A DNA stretch of 43,731 nucleotides from Hespellia sp. (GCA_028693555.1 JAQUVD010000031.1:1-43731); one strand, 5' to 3'. Counted from the first letter of the stretch, positions 20,293-29,122 are shown. Translations and numbers: made by a program. The notes: generated from the sequence alone by a model not told the origin.

Positions 20293-21177
20293 TCATGAGC
20301 TCTGTGTTCCGGACAACGCTTCTTTCTTTTTGATTCTATATCGAAAAAACAGCAGAAGCGATCCAGATACCACAACAAGTACAATTGCAAGCACCTGTGA
20401 AACTGCAATCTCAGTCCCCGGAATCCAAAGCTGATCCGTACGGAGTCCTTCAATCCATGCTCGTCCAAGACCGTACCCGAAGAGGTATATCAGGAATATT
20501 TCACCCTCAAATTTCTTATGTCTTCGATAAAGAAAAATAAGGACCAGCAGTGCCAGACACCACAGAGATTCATACAGGAATGTCGGATGTACCTGAATAA
20601 ACTGTACTCCATCCACACTCACGATATGTTCTCTCATCCGATCTGTCACATCGGAATTCCTGACAGCCGAAAGTGGAAGCTGCATTGCAAACAGACCATC
20701 TGTATATTCGCCAAACGCTTCTCTGTTAAAAAAGTTCCCCCAGCGGCCAACCATCTGACCGAACAGAAGACTCGGTGCAACCACATCTGCAATCTGCGGT
20801 GCCGATAAATGCTTCACCTTCGAAAATACAAGAATGGTGATAACCCCGGCAATGACTCCACCGTAAATCGCAAGTCCGCCCTCGCGTGTATTGAAAATAT
20901 CCAGCAGATTATCTTTATACATATCCCATGAGAATATGACAAAATAGATTCTCGCTCCAATCACACCACATATAATGCCGATAATTCCAAGATCAAAGTA
21001 ATCCTCCTGATTCTGTCCGGTCACTTTGGCTTCATGAGCCGCCATAAAAATTGCAATCAGCATTCCGCAGCCAATTATGATGCCATAATAAGCAATGGAA
21101 AAGCCAAAAATCGAAATTGATTTTCCCACATGCTCCAGTTGAATCCCAAGGTGTGGAAAATAAATCATCATGTCCAT
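20293..21177 (-). CDS. lgt: Prolipoprotein diacylglyceryl transferase
   Basis: A 294-residue membrane enzyme that moves diacylglycerol from phosphatidylglycerol to the lipobox cysteine of prolipoproteins. The Lgt signature is GRWGNFFNREAFGE (about 143-156), and GARIYFVIFSW and GGLAIYGGVIAG are further conserved parts. Seven hydrophobic segments are visible. Length is normal. GGAG precedes the ATG. It leads a small transcript with the AraC regulator, placing a lipoprotein-modifying enzyme next to an operon that makes a lipoprotein; this may be chance. Confidence 0.96.
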   Translation of the reverse strand: MDMMIYFPHLGIQLEHVGKSISIFGFSIAYYGIIIGCGMLIAIFMAAHEAKVTGQNQEDYFDLGIIGIICGVIGARIYFVIFSWDMYKDNLLDIFNTREGGLAIYGGVIAGVITILVFSKVKHLSAPQIADVVAPSLLFGQMVGRWGNFFNREAFGEYTDGLFAMQLPLSAVRNSDVTDRMREHIVSVDGVQFIQVHPTFLYESLWCLALLVLIFLYRRHKKFEGEIFLIYLFGYGLGRAWIEGLRTDQLWIPGTEIAVSQVLAIVLVVVSGSLLLFFRYRIKKKEALSGTQSS

Positions 21178-21233
21178 AGTTTGTGCGCTCCTTCTTATTT
21201 CCTTCTACTTATTTCAGTAATTACCGCAAACAA

Positions 21234-22331
21234 CTACACGTTAAATCGGAATAAGATAATATCTCCATCTTGAACCACGTACTCTTTTCCCTCTAATCTG
21301 ACAAGCCCCTTTTCTTTTGCCGCTGCATGTGTTCCACATGCAATCAGATCATCATAGCTGACAATCTCCGCACGAATGAATCCACGTTCAAAATCCGTAT
21401 GGATTTTTCCTGCTGCTCCCGGAGCCTTCGTACCTCTTGTGATTGTCCATGCACGACACTCATCTTCTCCCGCTGTCAAGTAACTGATCAGTCCCAGGAT
21501 ATGATAGCTGGCTTTGATTAACTTCTCCAAACCTGATTCCGTAAGCCCAAGATCCTCTAAAAACATCTTTTTCTCATCGTCATCTAGTTCTGCAATCTCC
21601 TGCTCAATCTGTGCACATACTACGAATACTTCGCAGTCCTCATTCTCTGCATATTCGCGGACTGCCTGCACTCCGGCATTGTTCAAACCATCATCTGCAA
21701 GGTCATCCTCCGCTACATTCGCAGCAAAAATCACCGGCTTAATTGTAAGCAGATTGTAGCTGTCTAACCATTCCTTTTCTTCTTCGTCATCCGTCACAAA
21801 GCTCTTTGCAAGCTTACTTTCCTCCAAATGTGCTTTCAAACGATTCAGGAGCTCTAATTCTTTTGCTGCCTTTTTATCATTTCTGCAAAGCTTCGCTGCT
21901 TTTGCAATTCTTCTTTCTAAGATTTCGATATCAGAGAAAATCAGCTCCAAATTGATGGTCTCAATATCGCGAATCGGATCGATATTTCCATCCACATGCA
22001 CGATATTGCTGTCTTCAAAACATCTTACTACATGCACGATTGCATCTACCTCGCGGATATTGGCAAGGAACTGGTTTCCGAGTCCCTCTCCCTTCGATGC
22101 TCCTTTTACTAATCCTGCAATGTCAACAAATTCAATGGCCGCCGGAACCACCTTCTTTGTATGGTACATCTCTCCAAGCACTTTAATTCTCTCATCCGGT
22201 ACCGTTACAACTCCGACATTCGGATCAATCGTACAGAATGGATAGTTTGCTGATTCTGCCCCCGCCTTTGTCAGTGAATTAAATAATGTACTCTTTCCTA
22301 CATTTGGTAATCCCACGATTCCTAATTTCAT
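21234..22331 (-). CDS. ychF: Redox-regulated ATPase YchF (Obg-like)
   Basis: About 365 residues from ATG 22331 (MKLGIVGLPNVGKSTLFNSL), ten bases after GGAGG; the open frame to 22355 carries no ribosome site of its own. The P-loop GLPNVGKST, the DPNVGVV switch I, the DIAGLVKGASKGEGLGNQFL switch II region and the C-terminal TGS-like domain (GTKAPGAAGKIHTDFERGFIRAEI) are the YchF pattern. It is a ribosome-associated ATPase of the OBG family linked to stress responses. It is monocistronic as far as I can see, with the toxin gene terminator 200 bases upstream. Confidence 0.97.
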   Translation of the reverse strand: MKLGIVGLPNVGKSTLFNSLTKAGAESANYPFCTIDPNVGVVTVPDERIKVLGEMYHTKKVVPAAIEFVDIAGLVKGASKGEGLGNQFLANIREVDAIVHVVRCFEDSNIVHVDGNIDPIRDIETINLELIFSDIEILERRIAKAAKLCRNDKKAAKELELLNRLKAHLEESKLAKSFVTDDEEEKEWLDSYNLLTIKPVIFAANVAEDDLADDGLNNAGVQAVREYAENEDCEVFVVCAQIEQEIAELDDDEKKMFLEDLGLTESGLEKLIKASYHILGLISYLTAGEDECRAWTITRGTKAPGAAGKIHTDFERGFIRAEIVSYDDLIACGTHAAAKEKGLVRLEGKEYVVQDGDIILFRFNV

Positions 22332-22521
22332 ATTTCTATATCCTCCATCTCTCAACCCTTATTTTACAAGGTTTTTTAGTTTTCATTTTTGTTACTACAC
22401 GATTAACGATCTGTTAATTCCATCTTTATCACCGATATCCCCGAAAGGATAAATAACCTGATACAGTTATAAATAATAACATACTTTTTCTTATTTTGGT
22501 AGTCCTATACAACTACCACAA

Positions 22522-22553
22522 TATAAAAATGGATGGATTATTCATCCATCCAT
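22522..22553 (-). terminator. Terminator of the toxin gene
   Basis: Perfect 10-bp stem ATGGATGGAT (22529-22538) with ATCCATCCAT (22544-22553), 5-base loop, followed on the minus strand by TTTTATA. It lies about 40 bases after the toxin stop codon. Confidence 0.87.
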
Positions 22554-22591
22554 AACTTTTAATTGATTGTTTTACCGGACAATCTAACCGC

Positions 22592-23044
22592 TTATGAATT
22601 CAAATCAAGGTATTCTTCAAAATATTGTAATGTTGAATACTGACATAACATCCTGTTAATCGGATTTGACGGATTCTTCTTTGCTTTCTTGTACTTTCCT
22701 ATGTATTTTTCCATCTTTTGTTTTATTTTATAGTCTTTACCTCGAAGCGCATCAAATTCATTTTGTCTTAAATGTGGATTTCGAGTTATATCTATATATT
22801 TTTCATCTGTAATCACAACTGCTTTTGAAAAGTCAACTCCGCAATTATTTGCCTTATCAGTCCAAAGCACATGTGGATGATGGATGTCTGATCTAAGTGG
22901 TATTGCATATTGAACACCATCTATTTCCACATAAACCTGAATATATGGACGATCTTTTTTCTGCTCCATCTCAGGATATTTCGCAATTGGATACTCTAAA
23001 TAAAATTCATCCGACAAAAATACAAACCGCTTATCTTTTGCCAT
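22592..23044 (-). CDS. Type III toxin-antitoxin toxin, ToxN/AbiQ/TenpN-like endoribonuclease
   Basis: A 150-residue protein. FLSDEFYLEYP near the start, RPYIQVYVEIDGVQYAIPL and the LRSDIHHPHVLWTD / CGVDFSKAVVI region fit the ToxN/AbiQ/CptN/TenpN toxin superfamily, best the TenpN branch by memory. These are RNases that cut their own antitoxin repeats and cellular mRNA and can abort phage infection. The family call is backed by what lies upstream: promoter, two pseudoknot-forming repeats and a hairpin with short U-tail, exactly the type III layout. GGAG lies six bases before the ATG. The C-terminal half is very basic (KIKQKMEKYIGKYKKAKK), suitable for RNA binding. The gene has its own terminator and is a self-contained unit between ychF and a broken kinase gene. 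Confidence 0.82.
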   Translation of the reverse strand: MAKDKRFVFLSDEFYLEYPIAKYPEMEQKKDRPYIQVYVEIDGVQYAIPLRSDIHHPHVLWTDKANNCGVDFSKAVVITDEKYIDITRNPHLRQNEFDALRGKDYKIKQKMEKYIGKYKKAKKNPSNPINRMLCQYSTLQYFEEYLDLNS

Positions 23045-23070
23045 ATAACTCTCCTTTGTTTTTTAACTGA

Positions 23071-23096
23071 AAATAACTCCTGTTTCCAGGAGTTAT
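23071..23096 (-). terminator. Leaky terminator between antitoxin RNA and toxin gene
   Basis: On the minus strand ATAACTCCTG (23096-23087) and CAGGAGTTAT (23082-23073) form a 10-bp stem with GAAA tetraloop and a short TTT-TC-AGTT tail. A weak terminator at this place sets the antitoxin-to-toxin ratio in type III systems. Confidence 0.82.
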
Positions 23097-23194
23097 CTTC
23101 TCAGTGAGCTTTCTTTTTGTTTTACTTGGTCACGCTCTATGACCAAATCTTCTATTGAACTTTCTTTATACTCACGTTCTATGAGATGTTCTCT
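23097..23194 (-). ncRNA. Type III antitoxin RNA: two pseudoknot repeats
   Basis: Predicted transcript from about 23194. Repeat 1: stem CTCA (23185-23182)/TGAG (23174-23171) with loop TAGAACG, whose GAAC (23179-23176) can pair with GTTC (23160-23157) after an A-rich linker. Repeat 2: stem TTGGTCA (23146-23140)/TGACCAA (23132-23126) with loop TAGAGCG, whose GAGC (23137-23134) can pair with GCTC (23109-23106) after an A-rich linker. The loop changes A to G exactly where the partner changes T to C, a compensatory change supporting an H-type pseudoknot in each unit. Spacing between units is 42 to 51 bases. The toxin would process and bind these units. Confidence 0.8.
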
Positions 23195-23200
23195 ATATAG

Positions 23201-23229
23201 AACATACCATATTCTATGCAAAAAGTCAA
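23201..23229 (-). promoter_or_regulatory. Promoter of the toxin-antitoxin locus
   Basis: TTGACT (23229-23224), 17 bases, TATGTT (23206-23201) with an extended TG one base ahead of the -10 box. It predicts a start near 23194, at the edge of the first antitoxin repeat. Confidence 0.75.
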
Positions 23230-23270
23230 TTTTCAATCCCAGATTTGATAAAAATGTCTTTCATCGTGAG

Positions 23271-23718
23271 TCATCTTTTCGATTTGAAATTTAGTAATAT
23301 TGTCAATTTGTTTTTTTTATAGTGTGCTTGAATATTTCCGCCCATCCGTTCCACGAGTGTTTTCGCAATGGACAGCCCTAACCCCGTAGAGTTGCGTCCT
23401 GTTTCTACTGTGTAGAAACGGTCAAATGATTGTTCCATTATTACTAAGATTAACATACAAGTCACCGTCACTATACTTTAGGACGTTCACTAATATGTTA
23501 CTGATAATTCTGTTCTATTTTGGATTTATGCAAAGTATGATTTCATTATTTCAGGATTATCTTCTTGCTCCAACAACTCTAAGTAGCCACATATCGCTGT
23601 AAGTGATGTTCTTAAATTCTAAGGAAAGCTCGTCTAAATCTTTGTTTTCAAGAAATAATTTAACTGCCAGAATGACACTAATAACAAATAGACCACATAG
23701 AATCCACAGAATAATCAT
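23271..23718 (-). pseudogene. Shattered sensor histidine kinase
   Basis: Pieces of one histidine kinase appear in order but in different frames. 23718 onward gives MIILWILCGLFVISVILAVK (ATG with ribosome site, first membrane segment). Next comes LTAICGYLELLEQE, the sequence that follows the H-box, but the phosphorylated histidine itself is missing. Then RIISNILVNVLKYSDGDLYV, the N-box of the ATPase domain. Finally FDRFYTVETGRNSTGLGLSIAKTL, the G-boxes, up to a stop at 23271. At least three frame breaks or deletions separate them, and the linker regions are lost. No intact response regulator gene adjoins it. It is a VanS-like small two-component kinase by memory. It cannot make a working product. 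Confidence 0.85.
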
Positions 23719-23770
23719 TTTATTTCCCCTTACTTCACGTCTTTTTTCGAGAACGACAATATACTATTCT

Positions 23771-24433
23771 TTATTCATAATACATTAGTATCTCCATAAA
23801 CTGTCTTGTCTTTGCCACAATATCTCCGCCAAATACAGATGAGCCGGCAACGAACACATTGACGCCCGCCTCCGCAATCTCTGCCGCATTGTCCACCGTC
23901 ACACCGCCATCAATTTCAATGTCTACGGATAGATTTCTCTCATCAATCATCTTTTTTAGTTCGCGTACCTTATCCAGTGATTCCGGTATGAACTTCTGTC
24001 CGCCAAAGCCCGGCTCTACTGACATGATCAGGACCATATCCACCTGATCTAAAATCGGTGTAACGACAGATACCGGTGTGGCAGGCTTGATTGTCACACC
24101 TACCTTCACGCCCTGCCTGCGAATCTCCGTAATCGTTGCCTGAAGATCCTGGCACGCCTCCGTGTGAACCGTGATAATATCAGCTCCCGCCTTTGCAAAG
24201 ACTTCAATATAACGAATGGGTTCTGTCACCATCAAATGCACATCCAATACCTGCTTTGTATGTCCCTGAATTGACTTTAACACGGGGGCTCCAAATGAGA
24301 TATTCGGAACAAACATCCCATCCATCACATCAAAATGCAGATACTCCGCTCCGCCTTCTTCTGTCTTTTTAATCTCTTCTCCAAGCTCTTTAAAATCCGC
24401 CGATAAAATTGACGGTGCAAGTTTCATTCTCAT
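23771..24433 (-). CDS. rpe: Ribulose-phosphate 3-epimerase
   Basis: A 220-residue TIM-barrel enzyme interconverting ribulose 5-phosphate and xylulose 5-phosphate in the pentose phosphate pathway. Signature parts are LAPSILSADF at the start, HFDVMDGMFVPNISFG with the metal-binding His and Asp, VHLMV, EPGFGGQKFIPES and EIDGGVTVDN. GGGAG lies seven bases before the ATG at 24433; MKLAPS at 24427 is an alternative start. It is last in the eleven-gene operon that begins with murE, directly behind rsgA as in Bacillus subtilis. Confidence 0.97.
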   Translation of the reverse strand: MRMKLAPSILSADFKELGEEIKKTEEGGAEYLHFDVMDGMFVPNISFGAPVLKSIQGHTKQVLDVHLMVTEPIRYIEVFAKAGADIITVHTEACQDLQATITEIRRQGVKVGVTIKPATPVSVVTPILDQVDMVLIMSVEPGFGGQKFIPESLDKVRELKKMIDERNLSVDIEIDGGVTVDNAAEIAEAGVNVFVAGSSVFGGDIVAKTRQFMEILMYYE

Positions 24434-24453
24434 TGTTCTTCTCCCAGCTCTTC

Positions 24454-25332
24454 TTAATATCTTTTTTTGTTCTGAAGTTCCTGATACATTTCCAGATAAT
24501 CCTTATATCGCACTTCGTGGATTCTGCCCTCTTCCAACGCCTTTTTTACAGCGCAGCTCGGTTCATGAATATGGTCACATCCCTGAAAGCGGCATTGTCC
24601 TTCAAAGGGGGCGAATTCCCGAAAATAATATTTCAGCTCTTCCTTTTCAAAATCATTGACATAGAGGGAACTAAATCCCGGTGTATCCATAATATAGGAA
24701 TCCTCATTAATCGTGATCAGTTCAGAGTGCCTTGTCGTGTGCTTTCCACGGGAAATCTTCTGACTGATGCTTCCCGTCTCCATCTGAATATTTTCCTGGA
24801 TCAGGTTGATAATCGAGCTTTTTCCAACACCTGACGGTCCGGCAATTGCGGTTGTTCGACCTCGCAGAACGTCTTTGATGTCTTCCATCTTATCATCTTC
24901 CAATGCGCTCGTAAATATGACCGGATACCCACATTCCTGATAAATGTCTTTCAGCTCCTGAATCTCCGGCTTACTTGCAATATCTACTTTATTAAAGCAC
25001 AAAACTACCGGAATCTCTTTGCTCTCCATCATAACCAAAAAACGATCCAGCAGATTAAAATGTGGTTTCGGTTCAGTCACAGCAAACACAACAAGAGCCT
25101 GGTCAATATTCGCTACTGCCGGTCGGATTAGTTCATTCTTTCGCGGCAGTATCTGCACAATATTTCCAAGCTTTTCTGTCTCATCTAATAGATCGATTTC
25201 AACGTTATCGCCCACAAGTGGTTTTATTTTTTCTTTGCGAAATACGCCCTTCGCCTTGCATTCATAAATACCGGATTCTGCTACATGAACATAGTAGAAT
25301 CCGGCAATGCCTTTCACAATTTTTCCCTGCAT
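24454..25332 (-). CDS. rsgA: Ribosome small-subunit-dependent GTPase A
   Basis: A 292-residue circularly permuted GTPase acting late in 30S subunit maturation. An N-terminal OB fold (about 1-65) precedes the permuted G motifs: FNKVD (G4) comes before GPSGVGKSSI (G1) and DTPGFSS (G3). The C-terminal zinc domain has CRFQGCDHIHEPSC. Length is normal. It sits between prkC and rpe, the conserved Firmicute order. Confidence 0.97.
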   Translation of the reverse strand: MQGKIVKGIAGFYYVHVAESGIYECKAKGVFRKEKIKPLVGDNVEIDLLDETEKLGNIVQILPRKNELIRPAVANIDQALVVFAVTEPKPHFNLLDRFLVMMESKEIPVVLCFNKVDIASKPEIQELKDIYQECGYPVIFTSALEDDKMEDIKDVLRGRTTAIAGPSGVGKSSIINLIQENIQMETGSISQKISRGKHTTRHSELITINEDSYIMDTPGFSSLYVNDFEKEELKYYFREFAPFEGQCRFQGCDHIHEPSCAVKKALEEGRIHEVRYKDYLEMYQELQNKKRY

Positions 25333-25347
25333 ATATCTTCCTTTTTG

Positions 25348-27333
25348 CTATTCATTCGTGGTGCTTCCACTCCCATCATCAGGATCTGTTGGCGGTGTTG
25401 TTTCTGCTGGTCCTGAACTCACCTCGATATCAATCGTCGTTCCTTTTGGTACTTTGGACCCTGGAGCATAGCTTTGGTATATTACCGTTCCTTTTAATGC
25501 TGAGTCTGTTTTTCTTGTAAGACTTCCGACTTTCAATCCCACTGACTCTAATAACGATGCCGCACTAGCTTCATCTGTTAATGTCGGAACTGTAACGTTC
25601 TCTATTTTTTCGCCAAGGCTTACGATATAATTGATTGCTGTTCCCTGCGCAACCTTTGTCCCTTCTGAAGTGCCCTGAGACATTACGACACCTGCTGCAT
25701 ATTCATCACTGTAGTCTTCCGTAACGCTGCCTGTTCCAAGTCCTGCTGCCGATAATGCAGCATTTGCATCTGCCTGCGATTTGCCGATCAGATTCGGAAC
25801 CGATGCCTTCTCTGCGCCCAGACTGACTGTCATGGTAACCTTGTCGCCTTCTTTTGCTGTCGCACCTGCCGCCGGCGATGTTGAGATTACTTTTCCTTCT
25901 TCCATACTATTACTGTATGATGTTGCCGATGTGACGACAAGTTTTACATTTTCCAATGCTTTCTGCGCTGCTGCCTCATCCTGTCCGGTTACATCCGGAA
26001 CCGTCACTTCTGCTGCTTTCTTTCCTGTGCTGATTACAATCGTGATCTGCGTATTCTTTTTCACACGCTCACCCGCTTTTGTCCTCTGCTCCATGACAAC
26101 ACCTTTGTCGTACTTGTCAGATTCGCTTCTTGCAAGACTCACGCCCAGTTGTTTCTCATTTAAAGCTTTCTTTGCTTCTTCCTCTGTCATGCCGACCAGA
26201 TCCGGTACTTTTACCGTCTCTTCCGTCGATGTTGTGACTTTATTGCCGATCTTAAAGACACCTGCTGCCCGTCCAACCATGAAAATCACTGCAAATGCGA
26301 TGATAACCGCCACGACAATCATGAGAACCTTCATCACCTTTGCCATCTTCGGATTTACATCCTCATCCAGCTCTTCCTCATCATCGTATTCACTGTCTTC
26401 GTAATCATCATCATATTCTTCCTGCTGTTTGATACGTTCTAATTCATCCGGCGTAATCATCACGGTCTGTGAATGATCCGGCATCACTCCGAGCGTCACA
26501 AAATCGCCATCAGGATACACCAGTGACTGTTTCAGATCCTGAATCAGTTCCCCCGCGTTCTGATAACGTTTCTCCGGATTTTTCTGCGTACATTTCAAAA
26601 TAATGCATTCCAGACTATACGGGATTTCCGGCACTTCTTCAGCCGGTGACGTGATCTCTTCCTGCAGATGCTTGATTGCAATCGAAACCGTGGAGTCTCC
26701 GTCAAACGGAACGTGCCCAGTGACCATCTCGTACATCGTAATACCTGCGGAATAGATGTCACTCTTAATATCAACTGCTCCGCCTCTTGCCTGTTCAGGC
26801 GATGTATAGTGTACCGATCCCATGACATTCGAACTGATTGTATTCGCTTCTGTTGTTGCTCGCGCAATACCAAAATCGGTTACCTTTACCTTGCCTTCTT
26901 TGGAAATAATGATATTCGCCGGTTTGATATCTCTATGGATGATATGCTGATTATGTGCAGCTTCAATCCCGGTTGCCATCTGAATGGAAATACTGATTGT
27001 CTCTTTTGCAGACAGCTTTCCCTTCTTTTCGATATAGTCCTTCAGTGTGATTCCCTCTACGAGCTCCATTACCATATAATGAAGGCCCCGGTCCTCTCCT
27101 ACATCGTATACATTTACAACATTCGGATGCATCAGGCCTGCTGCTGCCTGTGCTTCACTGTGAAACTTTCCGATAAACTCTTCGTCCGCCCGGAAATCAC
27201 TCTTTAATACCTTAATTGCTACATAGCGGTTCAGTTTGTGATCTTTCCCCTTATAAACGTCCGCCATACCGCCTGCGCCTACGCGCTCAATTATTTCATA
27301 TCTTTTTCCTAAAAATACTCCCGTTTTTAACAT
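25348..27333 (-). CDS. prkC: PASTA-domain serine/threonine protein kinase
   Basis: A 661-residue membrane kinase (PrkC/Stk1). The kinase domain covers about 1-275, with GAGGMADVYKG (glycine loop), AIKVLK, HRDIKPANI (catalytic loop) and DFGIA. An acidic linker (DDDYEDSEYDDEEELDED) leads to one membrane segment (VLMIVVAVIIAFAVIFMVG). Outside are four PASTA repeats, starting near VPDLVGM, VPDVTGQ, VPNLIGK and VPTLTDE, which bind muropeptides or lipid II, and a Thr/Pro/Gly-rich tail. It overlaps the phosphatase gene by seven bases. The kinase senses cell-wall state, fitting its place in an operon headed by murE. Confidence 0.97.
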   Translation of the reverse strand: MLKTGVFLGKRYEIIERVGAGGMADVYKGKDHKLNRYVAIKVLKSDFRADEEFIGKFHSEAQAAAGLMHPNVVNVYDVGEDRGLHYMVMELVEGITLKDYIEKKGKLSAKETISISIQMATGIEAAHNQHIIHRDIKPANIIISKEGKVKVTDFGIARATTEANTISSNVMGSVHYTSPEQARGGAVDIKSDIYSAGITMYEMVTGHVPFDGDSTVSIAIKHLQEEITSPAEEVPEIPYSLECIILKCTQKNPEKRYQNAGELIQDLKQSLVYPDGDFVTLGVMPDHSQTVMITPDELERIKQQEEYDDDYEDSEYDDEEELDEDVNPKMAKVMKVLMIVVAVIIAFAVIFMVGRAAGVFKIGNKVTTSTEETVKVPDLVGMTEEEAKKALNEKQLGVSLARSESDKYDKGVVMEQRTKAGERVKKNTQITIVISTGKKAAEVTVPDVTGQDEAAAQKALENVKLVVTSATSYSNSMEEGKVISTSPAAGATAKEGDKVTMTVSLGAEKASVPNLIGKSQADANAALSAAGLGTGSVTEDYSDEYAAGVVMSQGTSEGTKVAQGTAINYIVSLGEKIENVTVPTLTDEASAASLLESVGLKVGSLTRKTDSALKGTVIYQSYAPGSKVPKGTTIDIEVSSGPAETTPPTDPDDGSGSTTNE

Positions 27334-28070
27334 ATACTCACCTCACCTATACAAGGTTTTACTAATACTACCCCTATATTATCTGTTCCACCATTCTCCT
27401 TCGCAGTCTCTACAAGCAGTTCACCTGATTCAACAATATCTCTGCCCCCCTGAACCAGATGAAACAGTTCTTCATCTTCCACCATATTGCTCAGACCATC
27501 CGTACACATCAAAATGATATCCCCCTTCTTCAATCGATGTTCGAAGAAGTCCACCTCAACTTCCTCTTTCGCACCGATTGCTCTGGTGATGATATTCTTG
27601 TCCGGATGGTGCTTTGCTTCCTCCGGCTTAATGCCTCCAAGTCTTACCATCTCCTCCACAAGGGAATGGTCCTTCGTAAGCTGCGTAATTCCTTTATTGA
27701 TTAAATATAACCGGCTGTCTCCTACATTTGCAAAATATATCATCTGATTGATGATTGTTGCGATTACCAGCGTCGTACCCATCCCTGTAAGATGTTCATC
27801 TTTTTCTGCTGTCTCAATCAATTCATGGTTTGCCTTTTTGATGGCTGCCATGATTGCTTTCTCCACGTCAGTCTCTTTGCTCTGGCGCAGCTCTTTTGTA
27901 ATCACTTCCACTGTAAATTTAGAAGCAAAATCCCCTGCCTGATGACCACCCATGCCATCTGCAACAATAAAGAGATTTGGAAGGGTTCCCAGAGGAGTAT
28001 CCGTAGAATAGACGTAATCCTGATTCACATTTCTGACTCGTCCAACATCTGTAATTGAAAATGTCTTCAT
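27327..28070 (-). CDS. prpC: Stp1/PrpC-type PP2C protein phosphatase
   Basis: A 247-residue metal-dependent PP2C phosphatase that reverses PrkC phosphorylation. Metal-binding aspartates are visible in NQDYVY, VADGMGGHQAGDFAS, GDSRLYLI, CTDGLSNMV and GGTDNIGVV. Its gene overlaps prkC at one end and rlmN by four bases (ATGA) at the other, so production is coupled. GGAGG precedes the ATG. Confidence 0.97.
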   Translation of the reverse strand: MKTFSITDVGRVRNVNQDYVYSTDTPLGTLPNLFIVADGMGGHQAGDFASKFTVEVITKELRQSKETDVEKAIMAAIKKANHELIETAEKDEHLTGMGTTLVIATIINQMIYFANVGDSRLYLINKGITQLTKDHSLVEEMVRLGGIKPEEAKHHPDKNIITRAIGAKEEVEVDFFEHRLKKGDIILMCTDGLSNMVEDEELFHLVQGGRDIVESGELLVETAKENGGTDNIGVVLVKPCIGEVSIC

Positions 28071-29119
28071 ATTTCCTCCTTATCCTTCTGCTTTTTTGCA
28101 TGCTTTCTTCTTAATTGTCCACAGGCTCCATCGATATCTGAGCCCATTTCCCTTCTTATCGTAACATTTATCCCATATTTTTCAAGGTTTTTTTTGAATT
28201 TTTCCGCGCTTTGTCTACTTGGCTGTACAAAATCACGTTCCTTGATTGGATTAACCGGAATCAAATTCAGGTGACAGTTGCGAGGGCTGCAGATTGCAAT
28301 CAGTTCTTTTGCATCCTCCGCTGCGTCATTGACACCTGCGACCAAACTATATTCAAATGTGATTCTTCTGCCCGTTTCTCGAAAATAGAAATCGCAGGCT
28401 TCCAGAACCTCCTGTAGATTATATTGCTTCGCAACAGGCATCAGCTTCTGTCTTTTCTCCTGCGTTGCTCCATGAAGTGACAGAGCAAGGGTAATCTGGA
28501 GATTCTCTTTTGCAAGCTCTTTGATTCTCGGAACAATACCACACGTAGAGACAGTCACGTTTCTCTGGCTGATATTCAGGCCATGTTCATCTGTCAGAAT
28601 CCGGATGAATTCCAAGAAATTATCATAGTTATCCAGCGGTTCTCCGGTTCCCATCACAACTACGTTATGAACTCGTTCTCCTGAGATCTTCTGAATCTGA
28701 TAAATCTGTCCCACCATCTCGGATGCGCTCAAGTTTCTCTCTAACCCGCCAATCGTGGATGCACAGAATCTGCACCCCATCCGGCAGCCAACCTGTGAGG
28801 AAATACAGACGGAATTCCCGTGCTTGTATCTCATCAATACACTTTCCACAACATGATCGTCCTGCAGTTGGAAGAGAAATTTGTTCGTTCCATCCAATTC
28901 CGACACCTGCCGTTCCAGCATCTCAAGAGGCCAGATTGTATACTCCGCTTCCAGCTTCTCCCGAAGCGGCTTGGAAAGATTCGTCATCTCTTCAAAACTG
29001 TCAGCCAGCTTTACATGAAGCCACTCGTAAATCTGACTGCTGCGGAATTTCTTCTCCCCCAGCAATTCCATTTCATTTTGTAATTCTTCAAATGTATAAG
29101 ATCTAATATCTTTTTTCAC
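28067..29119 (-). CDS. rlmN: 23S rRNA / tRNA adenine C2 methyltransferase
   Basis: A 350-residue radical SAM enzyme methylating A2503 of 23S rRNA (and A37 of some tRNAs). The cluster motif CRMGCRFCAST supplies Cys112, Cys116 and Cys119. Other signatures are VVMGTGEPLDNYDNF, VSTCG and ALSLHGATQEKR. The start is a GTG at 29119 after AAGGGG. It lacks any sign of the Cfr resistance branch that I can judge by eye; operon position favours RlmN. Confidence 0.96.
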   Translation of the reverse strand: MKKDIRSYTFEELQNEMELLGEKKFRSSQIYEWLHVKLADSFEEMTNLSKPLREKLEAEYTIWPLEMLERQVSELDGTNKFLFQLQDDHVVESVLMRYKHGNSVCISSQVGCRMGCRFCASTIGGLERNLSASEMVGQIYQIQKISGERVHNVVVMGTGEPLDNYDNFLEFIRILTDEHGLNISQRNVTVSTCGIVPRIKELAKENLQITLALSLHGATQEKRQKLMPVAKQYNLQEVLEACDFYFRETGRRITFEYSLVAGVNDAAEDAKELIAICSPRNCHLNLIPVNPIKERDFVQPSRQSAEKFKKNLEKYGINVTIRREMGSDIDGACGQLRRKHAKKQKDKEEI

Positions 29120-29122
29120 CGC

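Noticed and set aside
22497-22518. Inverted repeat TGGTAGT/ACTACCA upstream of ychF
   Set aside because: No promoter boxes or U-tract fit around it; it may be chance beside the stronger toxin terminator.
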